Source of the DNA: Bin80 sp965220935 | GTDB taxonomy: Bacteria; Bacteroidota; Rhodothermia; Rhodothermales; Bin80 | Assembly (NCBI GenBank): GCA_965220935.1 | Contig: OZ244857.1 | Span: forward strand, 3,534,001-3,598,000 | Length of the DNA: 64,000 nucleotides | Direction: 5' to 3' | Shown: positions 19,962-29,561 of the stretch, piece after piece | Layout: every line of letters begins with the position of its first letter | Position numbering within the stretch: the stretch's first letter is position 1 | Notes under the pieces: model-generated | What the model was told of the DNA's origin: nothing | What the model saw: the letters and a program-made list of their open reading frames with translations, nothing else | Databases searched by the model: none | Program-made: the position numbers and the translations under genes

Positions 19962-20311
19962 GTGGGGTTTAAGTTTAGGCTTGTTTCAAATTTTAGTCTA
20001 GCTAGTCACTGTTGAATAGTAATGGTCCATATATACATTTATTGACTGCATATTTGTATAATGATGGCCCGAGTGAATGGTTATATGCCCATATATCTAC
20101 CAGTCACAAAAAAGAAAATCAACTAAGATTGAAACACCCCCCCTGATTTTCTATTGAGCACTCATTATTTCTTGATATACGTGTTTACCACGCTTTGCAT
20201 AATCTGTAGGTGCAGTGTTTCTGATATGCGTTTTTGATCGCAAGCAATTGCAATTTCGGAACCATAGAAGCCTAAGTGGCGTCCAATAGTATTTAAGCCT
20301 ATTTCTTCGTT
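19962..20311. other. leader region of the stand-alone ATPase gene
   Basis: No gene is seen. The 350 bp are AT-rich, between the IS630 end and the ATPase start, and should contain its promoter. I cannot assign a specific promoter or operator from the sequence. Confidence 0.3.
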
Positions 20312-21535
20312 ATGTCACAGTTTACATACCCAGAGGACTCTCACAGGTCAAATATTTTCGCTGACCGCGGAGTTGCGACATATTTTCATGGACGAACACA
20401 AATCCGGTATGATTTCAATGATCTTTTGAGACTGGCGCTGACAAGAGAGGAGGCTAGAACAACTATGCTGATTCAGGGAGCACCAGGCTCGGGCAAGACG
20501 GCCTTGTTGGAGGAACTGGCTTTGGATGCCATAGAAAAACGATGGGGCGTCGTTAAAATAAATTTTGATGATTTGTATAATCCTGTCCATATGGCACAAA
20601 CTCTTGGAAAACCGTATGTTTCAAGCAAGCAGACTTCATTCAAAGCCGATCTCAAGTTGTTGGGGGGAGGGCATCTTGAAGAGGTTGCGGGAGACTCAAG
20701 TGTATCCCATGTGCTTGAAAAGATCAATCCCAAAAGAGGGGTGGTTCTCATTCTTGATGAGGCTCAACATGTTGGCGATTTCAAAAATATCCCAGATAAG
20801 AAGATTCAGGTAACATCCACATTAAACAAAATCCATAATGGTGGATTCCCTCATCCAGTAATCTTACTTGCGGCGGGGTTAGGCCAGACAGAAGAAGCTT
20901 TCCGTTTGCATGGAGTTTCTAGGTTTAAGGGAGGATGTTATGTAGAATTAGGGGCGTTAGACAAAGTAGCAGAGTCTGCGGTCATCAAGGATTGGCTGGT
21001 TAAAGAGGGAGATGCTAAGGGTGATCCTACTCCATGGATAGATGCAATTGTGGAAAAAACACATGGTTGGCCTCAGCATATTTCAGCGTATGGAGATGCT
21101 GCAGCCAAACAGATTCAGAATGATCATGGTGCGATGACCACAGAAGGTCTGAACATTGTATATCAAGTGGGAGAGGAAAGATGTGAGGCATATTATAAGC
21201 GACGCGCAAAAGGAATCAGCGGGAAAGAACGTAGCAGTCTGGCAAAATTGGTTCAAAACGTTCCACCTGAAAAAGGTCTCTACGAGGAAGATATTGAAAA
21301 GTTTTTGTCGCGGGAGTATAACGATCCAGACAAAGCGAGGGGTTTGTTCAAGAAAGCAGTGGAGCGCGGAATTCTACACAGTCAAGATGAACTCTATAGC
21401 ATCCCGATTCCATCTATGCGTAGTTGGCTGATCTCAAACTATATCCGTGAGAGAATAGAATTTCCACCATCTCCCCAGCTGACCTCTCTCCCATCACATG
21501 AGCTAAATTCCGAGATCGGATCACGAGAACGCTGA
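20312..21535 (+). CDS. stand-alone P-loop ATPase (AAA/STAND-like), paralogue 1
   Basis: The frame is intact and 407 residues long. Near the N-terminus is FADRGVATYFHGR, the usual handle before the ATPase core. Walker A is GAPGSGKTA at residues 56-64 and Walker B is VVLILDEAQ at 144-152. A conserved middle block follows (LLAAGLGQTEEAFRLHGVSR, then THGWPQHISAYG). The tail is a winged-helix-like region ending SIPIPSMRSWLISNYI. A second intact paralogue lies at 42557-43753 and a relic at 1834-1960. No partner gene lies in an operon with it. It resembles ATPases of the AAA_16/ORC type. The biological role is not known to me; a role in DNA transactions or conflict systems is a guess. Confidence 0.75.
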   Translation: MSQFTYPEDSHRSNIFADRGVATYFHGRTQIRYDFNDLLRLALTREEARTTMLIQGAPGSGKTALLEELALDAIEKRWGVVKINFDDLYNPVHMAQTLGKPYVSSKQTSFKADLKLLGGGHLEEVAGDSSVSHVLEKINPKRGVVLILDEAQHVGDFKNIPDKKIQVTSTLNKIHNGGFPHPVILLAAGLGQTEEAFRLHGVSRFKGGCYVELGALDKVAESAVIKDWLVKEGDAKGDPTPWIDAIVEKTHGWPQHISAYGDAAAKQIQNDHGAMTTEGLNIVYQVGEERCEAYYKRRAKGISGKERSSLAKLVQNVPPEKGLYEEDIEKFLSREYNDPDKARGLFKKAVERGILHSQDELYSIPIPSMRSWLISNYIRERIEFPPSPQLTSLPSHELNSEIGSRER

Positions 21536-21582
21536 CATCGCCCTTTAATTTGCCGCCAGACACACAGAAACCGCTCTAAAAT

Positions 21583-21783
21583 CAGCAATTCCCGCTAAGT
21601 TTAAAACTTCCCAATCGTTCGCCAAAAAATGTCACTTTGATCTGCATGGATGGGCTGAGTCGTAAAAGCAGTCAAAACGTGCTCATCTGATCAACGAGGC
21701 ATTTTTTGAAGGTTTACTTGAGGACAATGGTGCGTAGTACGAACGTTGTGGGACAGCGAATCCGAAGTTAGTGGGAATTGCTG
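21583..21783. mobile_element. 201-bp MITE-like derivative of the 1.65-kb IS found at 52460-54105
   Basis: The ends are CAGCAATTCCCGCTAA (21583-21598) and TTAGTGGGAATTGCTG (21768-21783), 15 of 16 matching as inverted repeats and the same as the ends of the full-size element. The interior also matches the first 170 bp or so of that element (GCTCATCTGATCAA, GGCATTT, GAGGACAATGGT). It therefore looks like an internal deletion derivative without a transposase gene. Confidence 0.7.
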
Positions 21784-22131
21784 TAAATACGACAGAGCAG
21801 AGGGTTGTGCGTCTATTGATGGATGCTGCCTATGATGCAAAAGAGATTCGCGAAGAAAGCCGTGCATCTGGACATGTCCCGATCATTGATAAGAATCCAC
21901 GCAATAAAAAGGCGGAGCATCAACGTGAACAGAAGGCACAGCGGAATGCTGGATTTATCCCACCAGAACGGATCCGTTATCGTCAACGCTCTGCGTTTGG
22001 TCGGATCAAAGATGAGTTTGGAGGGCGAAATATTCGAGTCCGCGGATTATGAGAAAGTGATCTGTCATCTGATGTTTAGTGTCTTGGTGCTCACCGCAGA
22101 TCAACTCACTCAATTAAACTGGATCATCTAA
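21771..22131 (+). pseudogene. IS4/IS5-like transposase C-terminal fragment
   Basis: Two forward frames carry VRLLMDAAYDAKEIREESRA, then VPIIDKNPRNKK, RQRSAFGRIKDEFGGR, IRVRGL and, after a one-base shift at about 22050, YEKVICHLMFSVLVLTADQL. This order is the second half of a DDE_Tnp_1 transposase, including the DAAYDA Asp and the R...F.R.K region, here with the catalytic Glu position altered. The N-terminal half is missing where the 201-bp MITE-like element ends. Confidence 0.65.
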
Positions 22132-22401
22132 GCATTACGAACCCCATTTAGAGGTCTGAAATTAAGGGTTTGTGGGATCGGTATGTAGAGATCTTGCCAG
22201 CTCTCACCTAAACTAAGTCGAACCTTAGGTAAATTGCAGGTGAATTAAAGAAAAACGATGAAGTAAAATGAGAATGTTAAGTGCTATTGGAACCTAACCT
22301 AGGCGTAAATGTAGAAGTGTTAACGGATGGTTTGCTCTTAACTCACTAACTGGAATTCACATTTTAGGTTTTGCAAGAGGCTCAACCTGAGCATATGGGC
22401 T

Positions 22402-23148
22402 ATGTCTAGTTATAGAAATCCACCAATAATTGAAGCCATATGTGAATTTCATTTCGCATCTGGCTCGGAATGGGACCCTACCCTACCAGGTAAATTGCAT
22501 GCTGAACTTGAAGGAGACTATGTTGGTCGACCTCGGCGTTGGGAAAGCATTGAGTTTGGAGTACAGATTCAAGGTGGCGCTTCACCCAAATTCCAAATTG
22601 GCGAAGGTCCAGAGAAAGTTCAATTAATAACTGAGAATGAGAAAAGAATCATTGGAGTAGGTCCAGATGTGCTCAGCATACACATGCTTTCTCCCTATCT
22701 GGATCCACATTATTCAGCTGGAACTGGATGGGTTGAGTTTCATGCCCGGATTAAAGAAGCATTTAATTCTTACTGGCGAGTGGTGCAACCCCAAGGTGTA
22801 AAAAAAACTGGCATTCGATACATTAATAAGATTGAAGTTTCAGAACAAGAAATGCTTCCTCAAAAATATCTGAAATATGCATTTCCCAAAGTGGCTGGCC
22901 TACCTGATCAAGTAGTCAATCTTATGAGCCGAGTTGAATATGAGTATGGTGGCGGTGTAAAATTAATTCTGTCACAAGGAAAAGTTCTTGACGGATTTAT
23001 TCTTGATATTGATGTGATTCGTGAGGCTTCTGAAGTAGTTGGTTGGAATTGTATAGATGAGATGATCATAGATCTTCGTACTCGGGTGGGGGATGTTTTC
23101 GAATCTGTTATTACTAACAAATCAAGAGAGCTATTCAATGCATCCTAA
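22402..23148 (+). CDS. TIGR04255 family protein, first gene of a three-gene cassette
   Basis: This is a complete 248-residue protein starting at ATG 22402. It has the features of TIGR04255 proteins: an N-terminal YRNPPIIEAICEFHF, the central FQIGEG.......LIT.NEKRIIGVGPDVLSIHML, WVEFHARIKEAF, and a YINKIEV strand near residue 140. No catalytic motif or membrane segment is seen. Members are sporadically distributed in bacteria and have no established function that I know. The next gene starts inside its last codons (overlap ATGCATCCTAA), so the two are translationally coupled. The cassette sits between two IS remnants, consistent with horizontal acquisition. Confidence 0.75.
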   Translation: MSSYRNPPIIEAICEFHFASGSEWDPTLPGKLHAELEGDYVGRPRRWESIEFGVQIQGGASPKFQIGEGPEKVQLITENEKRIIGVGPDVLSIHMLSPYLDPHYSAGTGWVEFHARIKEAFNSYWRVVQPQGVKKTGIRYINKIEVSEQEMLPQKYLKYAFPKVAGLPDQVVNLMSRVEYEYGGGVKLILSQGKVLDGFILDIDVIREASEVVGWNCIDEMIIDLRTRVGDVFESVITNKSRELFNAS

Positions 23149-23833
23149 TAGACATCTCACTGCACCAGAAACGAATTCAATTTTCGTGATGTCTTCTTTG
23201 TGGTATGTAGACGGTACGGCGTGGACATCAAATATCATGCTTCATTCATTGTATTCTCCAAGTTGTCCACAAGAAAATTACGACAGGTTTTCTCTACACA
23301 TCAATAAAATATCTTTGGCAGCTTCCCCTGACATTATTGATTTCCAGAGAAATCATTTGGGAATTCAGCAGAAATTGCAAAACCAGTGGGCCATTGCAAA
23401 TACTGAAAGCATCCTTCGGATCATATCTCGACTTAAAGATTCATTGTATGCTTCATTTGAAGCAGAACCACTTGAAGATGGCATAGATCATTCTGCAGAG
23501 GAGATCATCAAGGAAGCAATGAAATTTCCAGATTATGTCGGAGTATTGGACTGGTTTCACAGTGCATGTCTTGATGTTGATACTCCTGCCTTCTCCTCAT
23601 CATTATTACGTTGCTTAGGTAGGCAAACTAGACTTGGTTCGGAATTTTGGCGTTGTCAGCTAATTTATGAAGCATTAACAGTTGATCATTTATTGATACG
23701 AGACGCTGCACTCCAAGCGGCCGAATCTTGGGGTGGATCTAAGATTCGGCAAATACTTGAAATTAAGGTAAAATCAGAGCCCTTGCACTGGCTCAGAGGT
23801 TATATGTTAGATGTGATTGAGGATTTGAAGTAG
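23138..23833 (+). CDS. unknown protein, second gene of the three-gene cassette
   Basis: I chose ATG 23138, which overlaps the end of the TIGR04255 gene by 11 bp; this gives 231 residues. The N-terminal third is polar (APETNSIFVMSSLWYVDGTAW). The C-terminal part (about 120-231) looks all-helical and HEAT-like, with LIRDAALQAAESWGGSKIRQ and a following helix pair. No signal peptide is seen. I do not recognise the family. Tight coupling to the upstream gene implies that the two products act together. Confidence 0.65.
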   Translation: MHPNRHLTAPETNSIFVMSSLWYVDGTAWTSNIMLHSLYSPSCPQENYDRFSLHINKISLAASPDIIDFQRNHLGIQQKLQNQWAIANTESILRIISRLKDSLYASFEAEPLEDGIDHSAEEIIKEAMKFPDYVGVLDWFHSACLDVDTPAFSSSLLRCLGRQTRLGSEFWRCQLIYEALTVDHLLIRDAALQAAESWGGSKIRQILEIKVKSEPLHWLRGYMLDVIEDLK

Positions 23834-23838
23834 AGGAA

Positions 23839-24345
23839 ATGTTTCTGGCACGTATGATTTCGGTGGCAAAATGGCGACAATTAGAATGGATGAGCAAAGG
23901 AGACATCTCAGCAGACGCACTGACAAGCGATCTCAGAACTCTGGAAAATAATCTTTCGTTTTGGCGATGCAAGGAAGCATCAATAAAGGACATTGAAGAT
24001 GTTGCCTTAGCAATTGCATCTGGTCGTGATAGGATTGACAAGCTTGATATAGTCTTAATTGACGATAGTGACTTAAAAAGCGACTGTAAAACCAAGGATT
24101 CCAAGGGGCGTACCCCCGTAGAAAACTTAGTTCATCTTCATGTAGATGTGTTAGAACTTAATTATTATCGACTTGGCATCATAGCACGATCTATCGTATC
24201 TGCGATTGCAGATGATCAATGTTATAGGGTTTCAAGGAAACGGATTGAAACCCTCCTTGTAACGGCGATCATTGAAGAAGAGAGACTCTTCATCGGAAAT
24301 CTTAACGATAGGTTGCGTCCACAAGTTCAGAGATTGCTCACCTGA
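23839..24345 (+). CDS. unknown protein, third gene of the three-gene cassette
   Basis: The start is at ATG 23839, 5 bp after the previous stop and preceded by AGAGGAA, a plausible ribosome binding site. The 168-residue product appears mostly helical. It begins MFLARMISVAKWRQLEWMSK and contains acidic-rich segments (IVLIDDSDLKSDCK) and long amphipathic helices (VENLVHLHVDVLELNYYRLGIIARSIVSA). I do not recognise the family. It ends 23 bp before the 8-bp target repeat of the downstream ISL3 element. Confidence 0.65.
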   Translation: MFLARMISVAKWRQLEWMSKGDISADALTSDLRTLENNLSFWRCKEASIKDIEDVALAIASGRDRIDKLDIVLIDDSDLKSDCKTKDSKGRTPVENLVHLHVDVLELNYYRLGIIARSIVSAIADDQCYRVSRKRIETLLVTAIIEEERLFIGNLNDRLRPQVQRLLT

Positions 24346-24376
24346 ATTGACTACTATCATAAAACCTGAAAATGTT

Positions 24377-25776
24377 GGGCCTCCCATTTTTTAAGTGGGT
24401 GATATTTTCAGAAATGGGTAAACGAGGGTAACAAGAATAAGGTTCGGTAAGGATTTTTATAGTAGTTTAGATTTGTTTATCTATCCTTCAACTTATCAAA
24501 AAAAAAGATGGCTTTAAAAATAACGGATGTGAATCATTTGATTGGTATTGCGTCACCGTGGGAGGTGACCGAGATTGAGCAGGAGACGAGTCGTTATGCG
24601 GCGAGGATCCATGTAACGCTTTCGGGGGATGCGGAGTTAAGGTGTCCGGAGTGTGGGAAGGCGTGTCCGGGGTATGATCACCGAGAGCGACGATGGCGCC
24701 ATACGAATATCTGTGATTATCGTACGGAAGTGGTCGCGAAGGTGCCGCGTGTGCAGTGTCCACAGCATGGCGTGAGTACGATTGCGGTTCCTTGGGCCGA
24801 TGCTCGTGTGCAATTCACGTCCAGTTTTGAGGCCTGTGTGATGGATTGGTTGCATGATGCAACCAGCATTTCAGTGATCGCGAAACGCTTAGGGGTGAGT
24901 TGGACGATGATCGCTCATATTATGGATCGTGGAATCAAGCGTGGATTGGAGCGCAAGCCAGAGAAGATCGTGCCTCATATTTGCGTAGATGAGACAGCGT
25001 CCAAGAAGGGGCACAACTATGTGACGATTGTATCGGATCCTGCAACGGGTACGGTGTTACATGTGTCAGAGGGGCGAACAATAGAGAGTTTATTAGAGTA
25101 CTACGATAGTTGTTCACCTGAGCAAATTGCAGGAATTGAAAGTGTGAGTATGGATATGTGGCCTGCCTACATCACTGCAACAAGGATGCGTATACCCGAT
25201 GCCGATAAGAAGATTGCATTTGACCATTTTCATATCTCTAAATATGTTGGAACTGGGGTGGATGAGGTTCGCAGAGAGGAGAATCGTGAGTTAAAGAAAC
25301 TGGGGATTCTGGATTTGGTAGGGACAAAGTATGATTGGCTTAAGAATCGGGCCAGCATGTCGGCCAAGCAAAAGAAGCGGTTTAATCTCTTGAAAAACAG
25401 TGCACTGAAAACAGCACGCGCTTGGGCGATGAAAGAAGTGTTCCAGACGCTGTGGAAGTATAAACATCGCACTTGGGCGCTCAAAGCATGGAACCGTTGG
25501 TTAGGGTGGCTCTCACGCAGTCGTCTGGAGCCGATGAAAAAAGTGGCTAAAACCATTAGAAGTCATCTTTGGGGCATTATCAATGCGGTGGTTCTAGATG
25601 TGAGTAATGGGCCGGCTGAAAGCATCAATAGTCGCATCAAAATGATCAAAATCCGTGCGCGTGGATTCAGAAATCCTGAACGATTAAAGAATGCAATTTA
25701 CTTCTATCTTGGTGGACTTGATTTGTATCCAGAAGGCACCAAAAATCGGCCAACCCACTCTTAAAATGGGAGGCCC
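24377..25776 (+). mobile_element. intact ISL3-family element, subfamily A, with 8-bp target duplication
   Basis: The ends GGGCCTCCCATTTT and its inverse AAAATGGGAGGCCC are perfect over 14 bp and continue imperfectly. They are flanked by AAAATGTT on both sides (24369-24376 and 25777-25784), the 8-bp duplication expected of ISL3. The 1400-bp element holds one uninterrupted transposase gene, so it may be the active source for the broken copy at 15316. Confidence 0.9.
24508..25764 (+). CDS. ISL3-family transposase, intact
   Basis: This is a 418-residue transposase. The N-terminal zinc ribbon (CPECGKACPGYDH, residues about 50-62, and a second Cys/His cluster VQCPQHGVST) is followed by an HTH (ISVIAKRLGVSWTMIAHIM) and the DDE core. 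The first Asp is in ICVDETASKKGHNYV, the second in SMDMWPAYITATRM, and the Glu in NGPAESINSRIK. The length and domain order fit ISL3 transposases. It catalyses cut-and-paste movement of the element and is the only transposase in the window with an undamaged frame. Confidence 0.9.
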   Translation: MALKITDVNHLIGIASPWEVTEIEQETSRYAARIHVTLSGDAELRCPECGKACPGYDHRERRWRHTNICDYRTEVVAKVPRVQCPQHGVSTIAVPWADARVQFTSSFEACVMDWLHDATSISVIAKRLGVSWTMIAHIMDRGIKRGLERKPEKIVPHICVDETASKKGHNYVTIVSDPATGTVLHVSEGRTIESLLEYYDSCSPEQIAGIESVSMDMWPAYITATRMRIPDADKKIAFDHFHISKYVGTGVDEVRREENRELKKLGILDLVGTKYDWLKNRASMSAKQKKRFNLLKNSALKTARAWAMKEVFQTLWKYKHRTWALKAWNRWLGWLSRSRLEPMKKVAKTIRSHLWGIINAVVLDVSNGPAESINSRIKMIKIRARGFRNPERLKNAIYFYLGGLDLYPEGTKNRPTHS

Positions 25777-25852
25777 AAAATGTTTTAATATCAATCGTGT
25801 GGATAGAGATCTAGACGATTAATGGTAGTACCCGAATTTATATTATAGGCTC

Positions 25853-25922
25853 TTCCATTTGAGCGGACTTGATCTAAGCCCCAGATACTTAAAATCATGA
25901 CTTTTTTCACAGAAAAGGCGGA
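25853..25922 (-). repeat. 70-bp solo end of the ISL3 subfamily B element
   Basis: This DNA is the reverse complement of the transposase 3' end and terminus seen at about 1967-2035 and 54906-54974, with TTGATCTAAGCCCCAGATAC and ATCATGACTTTTTTCACAG. It stops at GGCGGA, where the 3' end of a group II intron begins. The rest of that IS copy is missing. Confidence 0.7.
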
Positions 25923-26470
25923 GTCGAGTAGCCCGGGGGAATTTCACCCCCAGGCCCTCACAGAACCGTACGTGAGTCTCTCAACTCATACGGCTCTTCC
26001 TATGCAAACAGTCTTCCGACTGCTGCCGCTTCCATTCGTTGGGCGATCAATGTCCACGTCAGACCCTTCGCTCTATTCCCATTACAAACACTTCGTCACT
26101 ACTACGATCTGGTCCGCCCCTGTGGGTTGCATCGGTACCCAGTGACTTACGGGTACGGCCCGCTTGTCAGGCTAGCATCCATGTTCCGCGTGAAGGCCCA
26201 GATCACAGTCTCGCCATGTTTATTCCATTAGCCAGTAATCAGGTCCCCGCTAACCTTATCCTGGGTTAGGACTGAAACCCCAGTTTTGACACTCGTCTAA
26301 ATTCGTTTCGATACCTCATCCATGATTCACTTTCGTTCGACTCTGTAACCTACACCTGACAAGTTCCTACACGCTCACCACCATACCTCTTAAATGCAGC
26401 TGCTGCGGGCGGTTTGCAACCTCCGCCTGAACAGATGTTGCGAGGGGCCTACCCCTACCTTATGACGAAT
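25921..26470 (-). ncRNA. group II intron, ORF-less or degenerated
   Basis: On the reverse strand, 25996-25963 is a 34-nt domain V with the AGC triad after the first G (GAGCCGTATGAGTT...), a GAGA tetraloop and the expected 2-nt bulge. Domain VI (CCTGGGGG tgaaa TTCCCCCGGG) follows at 25955-25931, and the intron ends near 25921. Upstream, 26000-26470 has the domain I-like segments typical of bacterial group II introns (for example GTCAAAACTGGGGTTTCAGT and GGGCGGACCAGATCGTAG). There is no reverse transcriptase/maturase gene, so mobility would need a protein supplied in trans. The exact 5' end is not determined. Confidence 0.7.
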
Positions 26471-26597
26471 ATCTGACTTGACATAACCTAATCTGTGTAA
26501 ATTTGGCGATTTTTTCACGATTTCAGAGTTTTATATTTGATCTGTTTACAGATTCACGGCTTGATTGAATCACGAATTCCAAGTTACAGAGTTCAGT

Positions 26598-28818
26598 TCA
26601 TTTTGAGGAGTTCTTTCCCCCTTGATGCTTGAGTTCCAGTTCTACTGAGGTTGTTGCAACTTCCAATCGCCGATACCCACGCCACATAACCTTAGGATCA
26701 GGACGCTTGTTACTTGGCTGATATCCACCCAAGCGGGCGACCAATGCAATCGCTAATGCCAGATCTGTCGGAGGCTGTAGTTTATGCTCTGATGCCAGAT
26801 TATGCAGGACTCGCAACTGGAGATCGGTAAACATCAAATCCACGGGTGCATCGGGTACATCACGTCCCATCAGCGTGAGCAATAAGAGTCGCCAAGCGAT
26901 CACGCTATGGATCGCAATCGCACGATGAAGCTTACGGGCCGACCGCATGCGAAAATTCTCTATATTACATCCCCCTTTCAGCACCCGAAAGAAGTCTTCT
27001 ATGCGCCACCTTTGAAGATAGTATTTGACCATCGTTTTTGCATCGTCAAAGCCCTCTACTTCAAGACTTGTCAACAAAAACCACTCCAATGCATCGGATC
27101 TACGGTCTTCCTCTCTTACATGGATGGTCACAGGGCAGATCGACGCGCTTGAATCGAAGAGACATCGTGGCCATGCGGGCTTCTCTGCCCTCATGAAGAA
27201 CGCGCCCTGATTTCACGCGCCGGCTTAATCTTGAGACTGGAACCTCCATCGTTCCGACGGACTTCAACCCCCGAAGCAGTCCAAATAATTTCAGGTTCTT
27301 TGATAAGACCCGATCATGCTTTGCACGAACGAGAATGTCAACTCGATGTCTATCCATACATCGCTTCATCAGAGATGCACTGTCGGCCTCACGACCATCT
27401 TTGTAGAGCGGTGAAGGGTCTCTGCACAAGCCATCGCATCATCAACCGCAGCCGGTCAGGATGTTCACTGTCTGGATTTGAAGGTTCAAACCCACATCGT
27501 ATAACACCCAGTGGAAGTCCCTTTTCGGTCACGGGCACACTCGCATGCAACCGCACTCCCTGAGCTTCGGATGAGGTCTGGTTCCGTCCAATCGTATCAA
27601 GTCCGTCACAACTGGCCAGACGACTATAATTGATCTTTGTCTCATCAATCAAGCATAAGACCACATCCTGGCCGCGCATCCGCTCAATCGTTCGCTGACG
27701 ATGCGTAGCCACAAGATCTTCGGGCCGAATGGTTGTTGGGTCTGGTGGGTCCAAAAGTCGATAATAAGCACGTATCGCAGATGCGTCCATTGAAAGATTC
27801 GCATAAATGGGGTCTCCCGGTATTCGACTCAGGTACGTCACCATTTTGATCAACGATGCCGTCCGACGTACAGAGGGGCACCACCAAATTCCTGTTGCGC
27901 CCAAGATTGGGTATCTAAGCCTGTACCGAGCCCCAGAGTAGGATAGAGCTCCACAGGGGCAAGATCAAGCTGTTTTCTCCACCGAGAAGAACACTCGTAT
28001 AAAAAAACCCGCTTCAATGTTCGCGAGCGATCTCGAGTCTTTGAATGACGACCTCGCCCTGGCCAACATCATGAAAGCCAGCCGCAAGAAAACAGGTCCC
28101 CGCATATCGTAGGGCTGGATCATCGTTCTCCGAATCCACAAAGGTCTCAACGACCCATATCGGAATCCCGTGATCTTGCATCATGTCCTCCTTCAGCCGT
28201 TTCAGAGACTGAGCGAGGACATGACTGGCCAAATTTGCACAGTTAACCATCGGACGAATTAAAAAACGGCTGCGTCCCATTACATTCTGCAGATGGGCCT
28301 GACGTTGAGCCTCAGACCATCCCATCCATTGATCACGCGCGGCGCTAAATACAATGCGGAAGCTGAAAACCCAATCGCACCGAGATATCCGTGATCACTT
28401 GAAATGAGATATTTCTTCTGGTGACCAGCAAACTTGGTCACGCCAATAGGATGCTCATAATGAATCAGCGTATTCCATAGAACCAAATCATCCGATGTGC
28501 TCACGCGATCAAGCCGAAGGTCGCACCAAGATGATCGGTGACCTCAGTTGGATGGGGAACCGGTTCAGAGAGAATGCGTGCATTGGAATGGTTCCAGCGA
28601 GGTTGGGCTGCGGGTAGTTGGATATGTTGTGCCTTGTCCAGTGTTCTCAATGCACTGAGATAACTACCCGCCTGCAGTTGCTTGTTCGCATTACGGAAAT
28701 CAAACGCCTCGCATACACGTTGAGCAAGATCGGTCCGACCAGCCGACGGATGACCATCTAAAATCGCCTTCAGACGAGGTAAATCAGAGCGTAATTGGGA
28801 TAGTATAGAAGTCTTCAT
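26598..28818 (-). pseudogene. IS4/Tn5-like transposase with N-terminal DruA-like (DUF4338) domain, frameshifted
   Basis: From ATG 28818, the reverse frames at 28501-28818, 28280-28504 and 28014-28325 carry a DUF4338-type region: RTDLAQRVCEAFDFRNAN, then LWNTLIHYEHPIG, KYLISSDHGYLGAIGFSA, NVMGRSRFLIRPMVN, LASHVLAQSLKRL and VVETFVD. The later frames (27389-27904, 27100-27429, 26598-27194) form a Tn5-like DDE domain with YLSRIPGDPIYANLSM-type dimer segments, IDETKINYSRL, YYLQRWRIEDFFRVLKGGC (catalytic Glu region) and LGGYQPSNKRPDPKVMWRG. At least five frameshifts break it. The intact protein would be over 700 residues. DUF4338 is also the DruA domain of the Druantia defence system. Confidence 0.7.
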
Positions 28819-29022
28819 AAGATCATTCGTGATAAGTGAAAAATCCTATGATACAAAAAAATTTAGCCAATGTTAAGTCTGATATCCGTCACAAGGTAGG
28901 CCTACCCTCATGCAGTTTGTTAAGTCATTGACTCACCTCCTTGCATATTCGTGGCACACTGTAACGTGTGAACATCTTGTTCATTCAGTTATTTAAACTG
29001 CTTCATATGATTTTTTGATTTG

Positions 29023-29480
29023 ATGACTTCAGTATTAGATGTGTCTGCATATATCCTTCAGAAGAAAGGAGCAGTTACCACATGGAAACTTCAAAAACTG
29101 GTTTACTATTGTCAGGCTTGGTCGCTTGTCTGGGATGATCAACCATTTTTTACCGAGGAAATACAAGCTTGGATCAACGGTCCTGTTTGCCCGGCTTTGT
29201 ACGAAAAGCATAAGGGTAGTTACCATGTGACCAAATTTTCTGGTGGCAAGCCAGAAAACTTGAACTCTACACAAAAGGAGACGATTGACGCTGTCTAGAC
29301 TTTTATGGCGACAAATCATCTCACTGGCTGAGTAGTCTTACTCATATGGAAGGTCCTTGGAAAAAGGCTAGAAAAGGACTGCCCCCAAGAGTTCGCGGAA
29401 AACGTATGATTACCTTGGGATCAATGGTTGAGTATTACGAGGGTGTTGCCCAGAGATCCGAATTTAATCTTGATGGCTAA
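29023..29480 (+). pseudogene. Panacea/SocA-like antitoxin (DUF4065), one-base frameshift
   Basis: The start is at ATG 29023. Frame one runs to 29298 with VSAYILQKKGAVTTWKLQKL, VYYCQAWSLVWDDQPFF, EEIQAWINGPVCPALYEKHK and QKETIDAV. Then a stop occurs, and shifting one base restores DFYGDKSSHWLSSLTHMEGP followed by WKKARKGLPP to a stop at 29478. Together they make a typical 150-residue DUF4065 protein. Family members act as antitoxins, such as SocA and the Panacea antitoxins. The lesion lies at GTCTAGAC (about 29292-29300) and may be a sequencing error, since the rest is undamaged. The partner gene follows at 29562. Confidence 0.75.
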
Positions 29481-29561
29481 ACGCCCTAATATTATACGTG
29501 GGTATCCAAACATAGAAAAAAGGTATCTATACGAAAAAGTGTATATCCACATATAACCGAC

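Noticed and set aside
25897..26269. Short forward frames in the group II intron region
   Set aside because: They lie opposite structured RNA domains V, VI and I and have no protein similarity.
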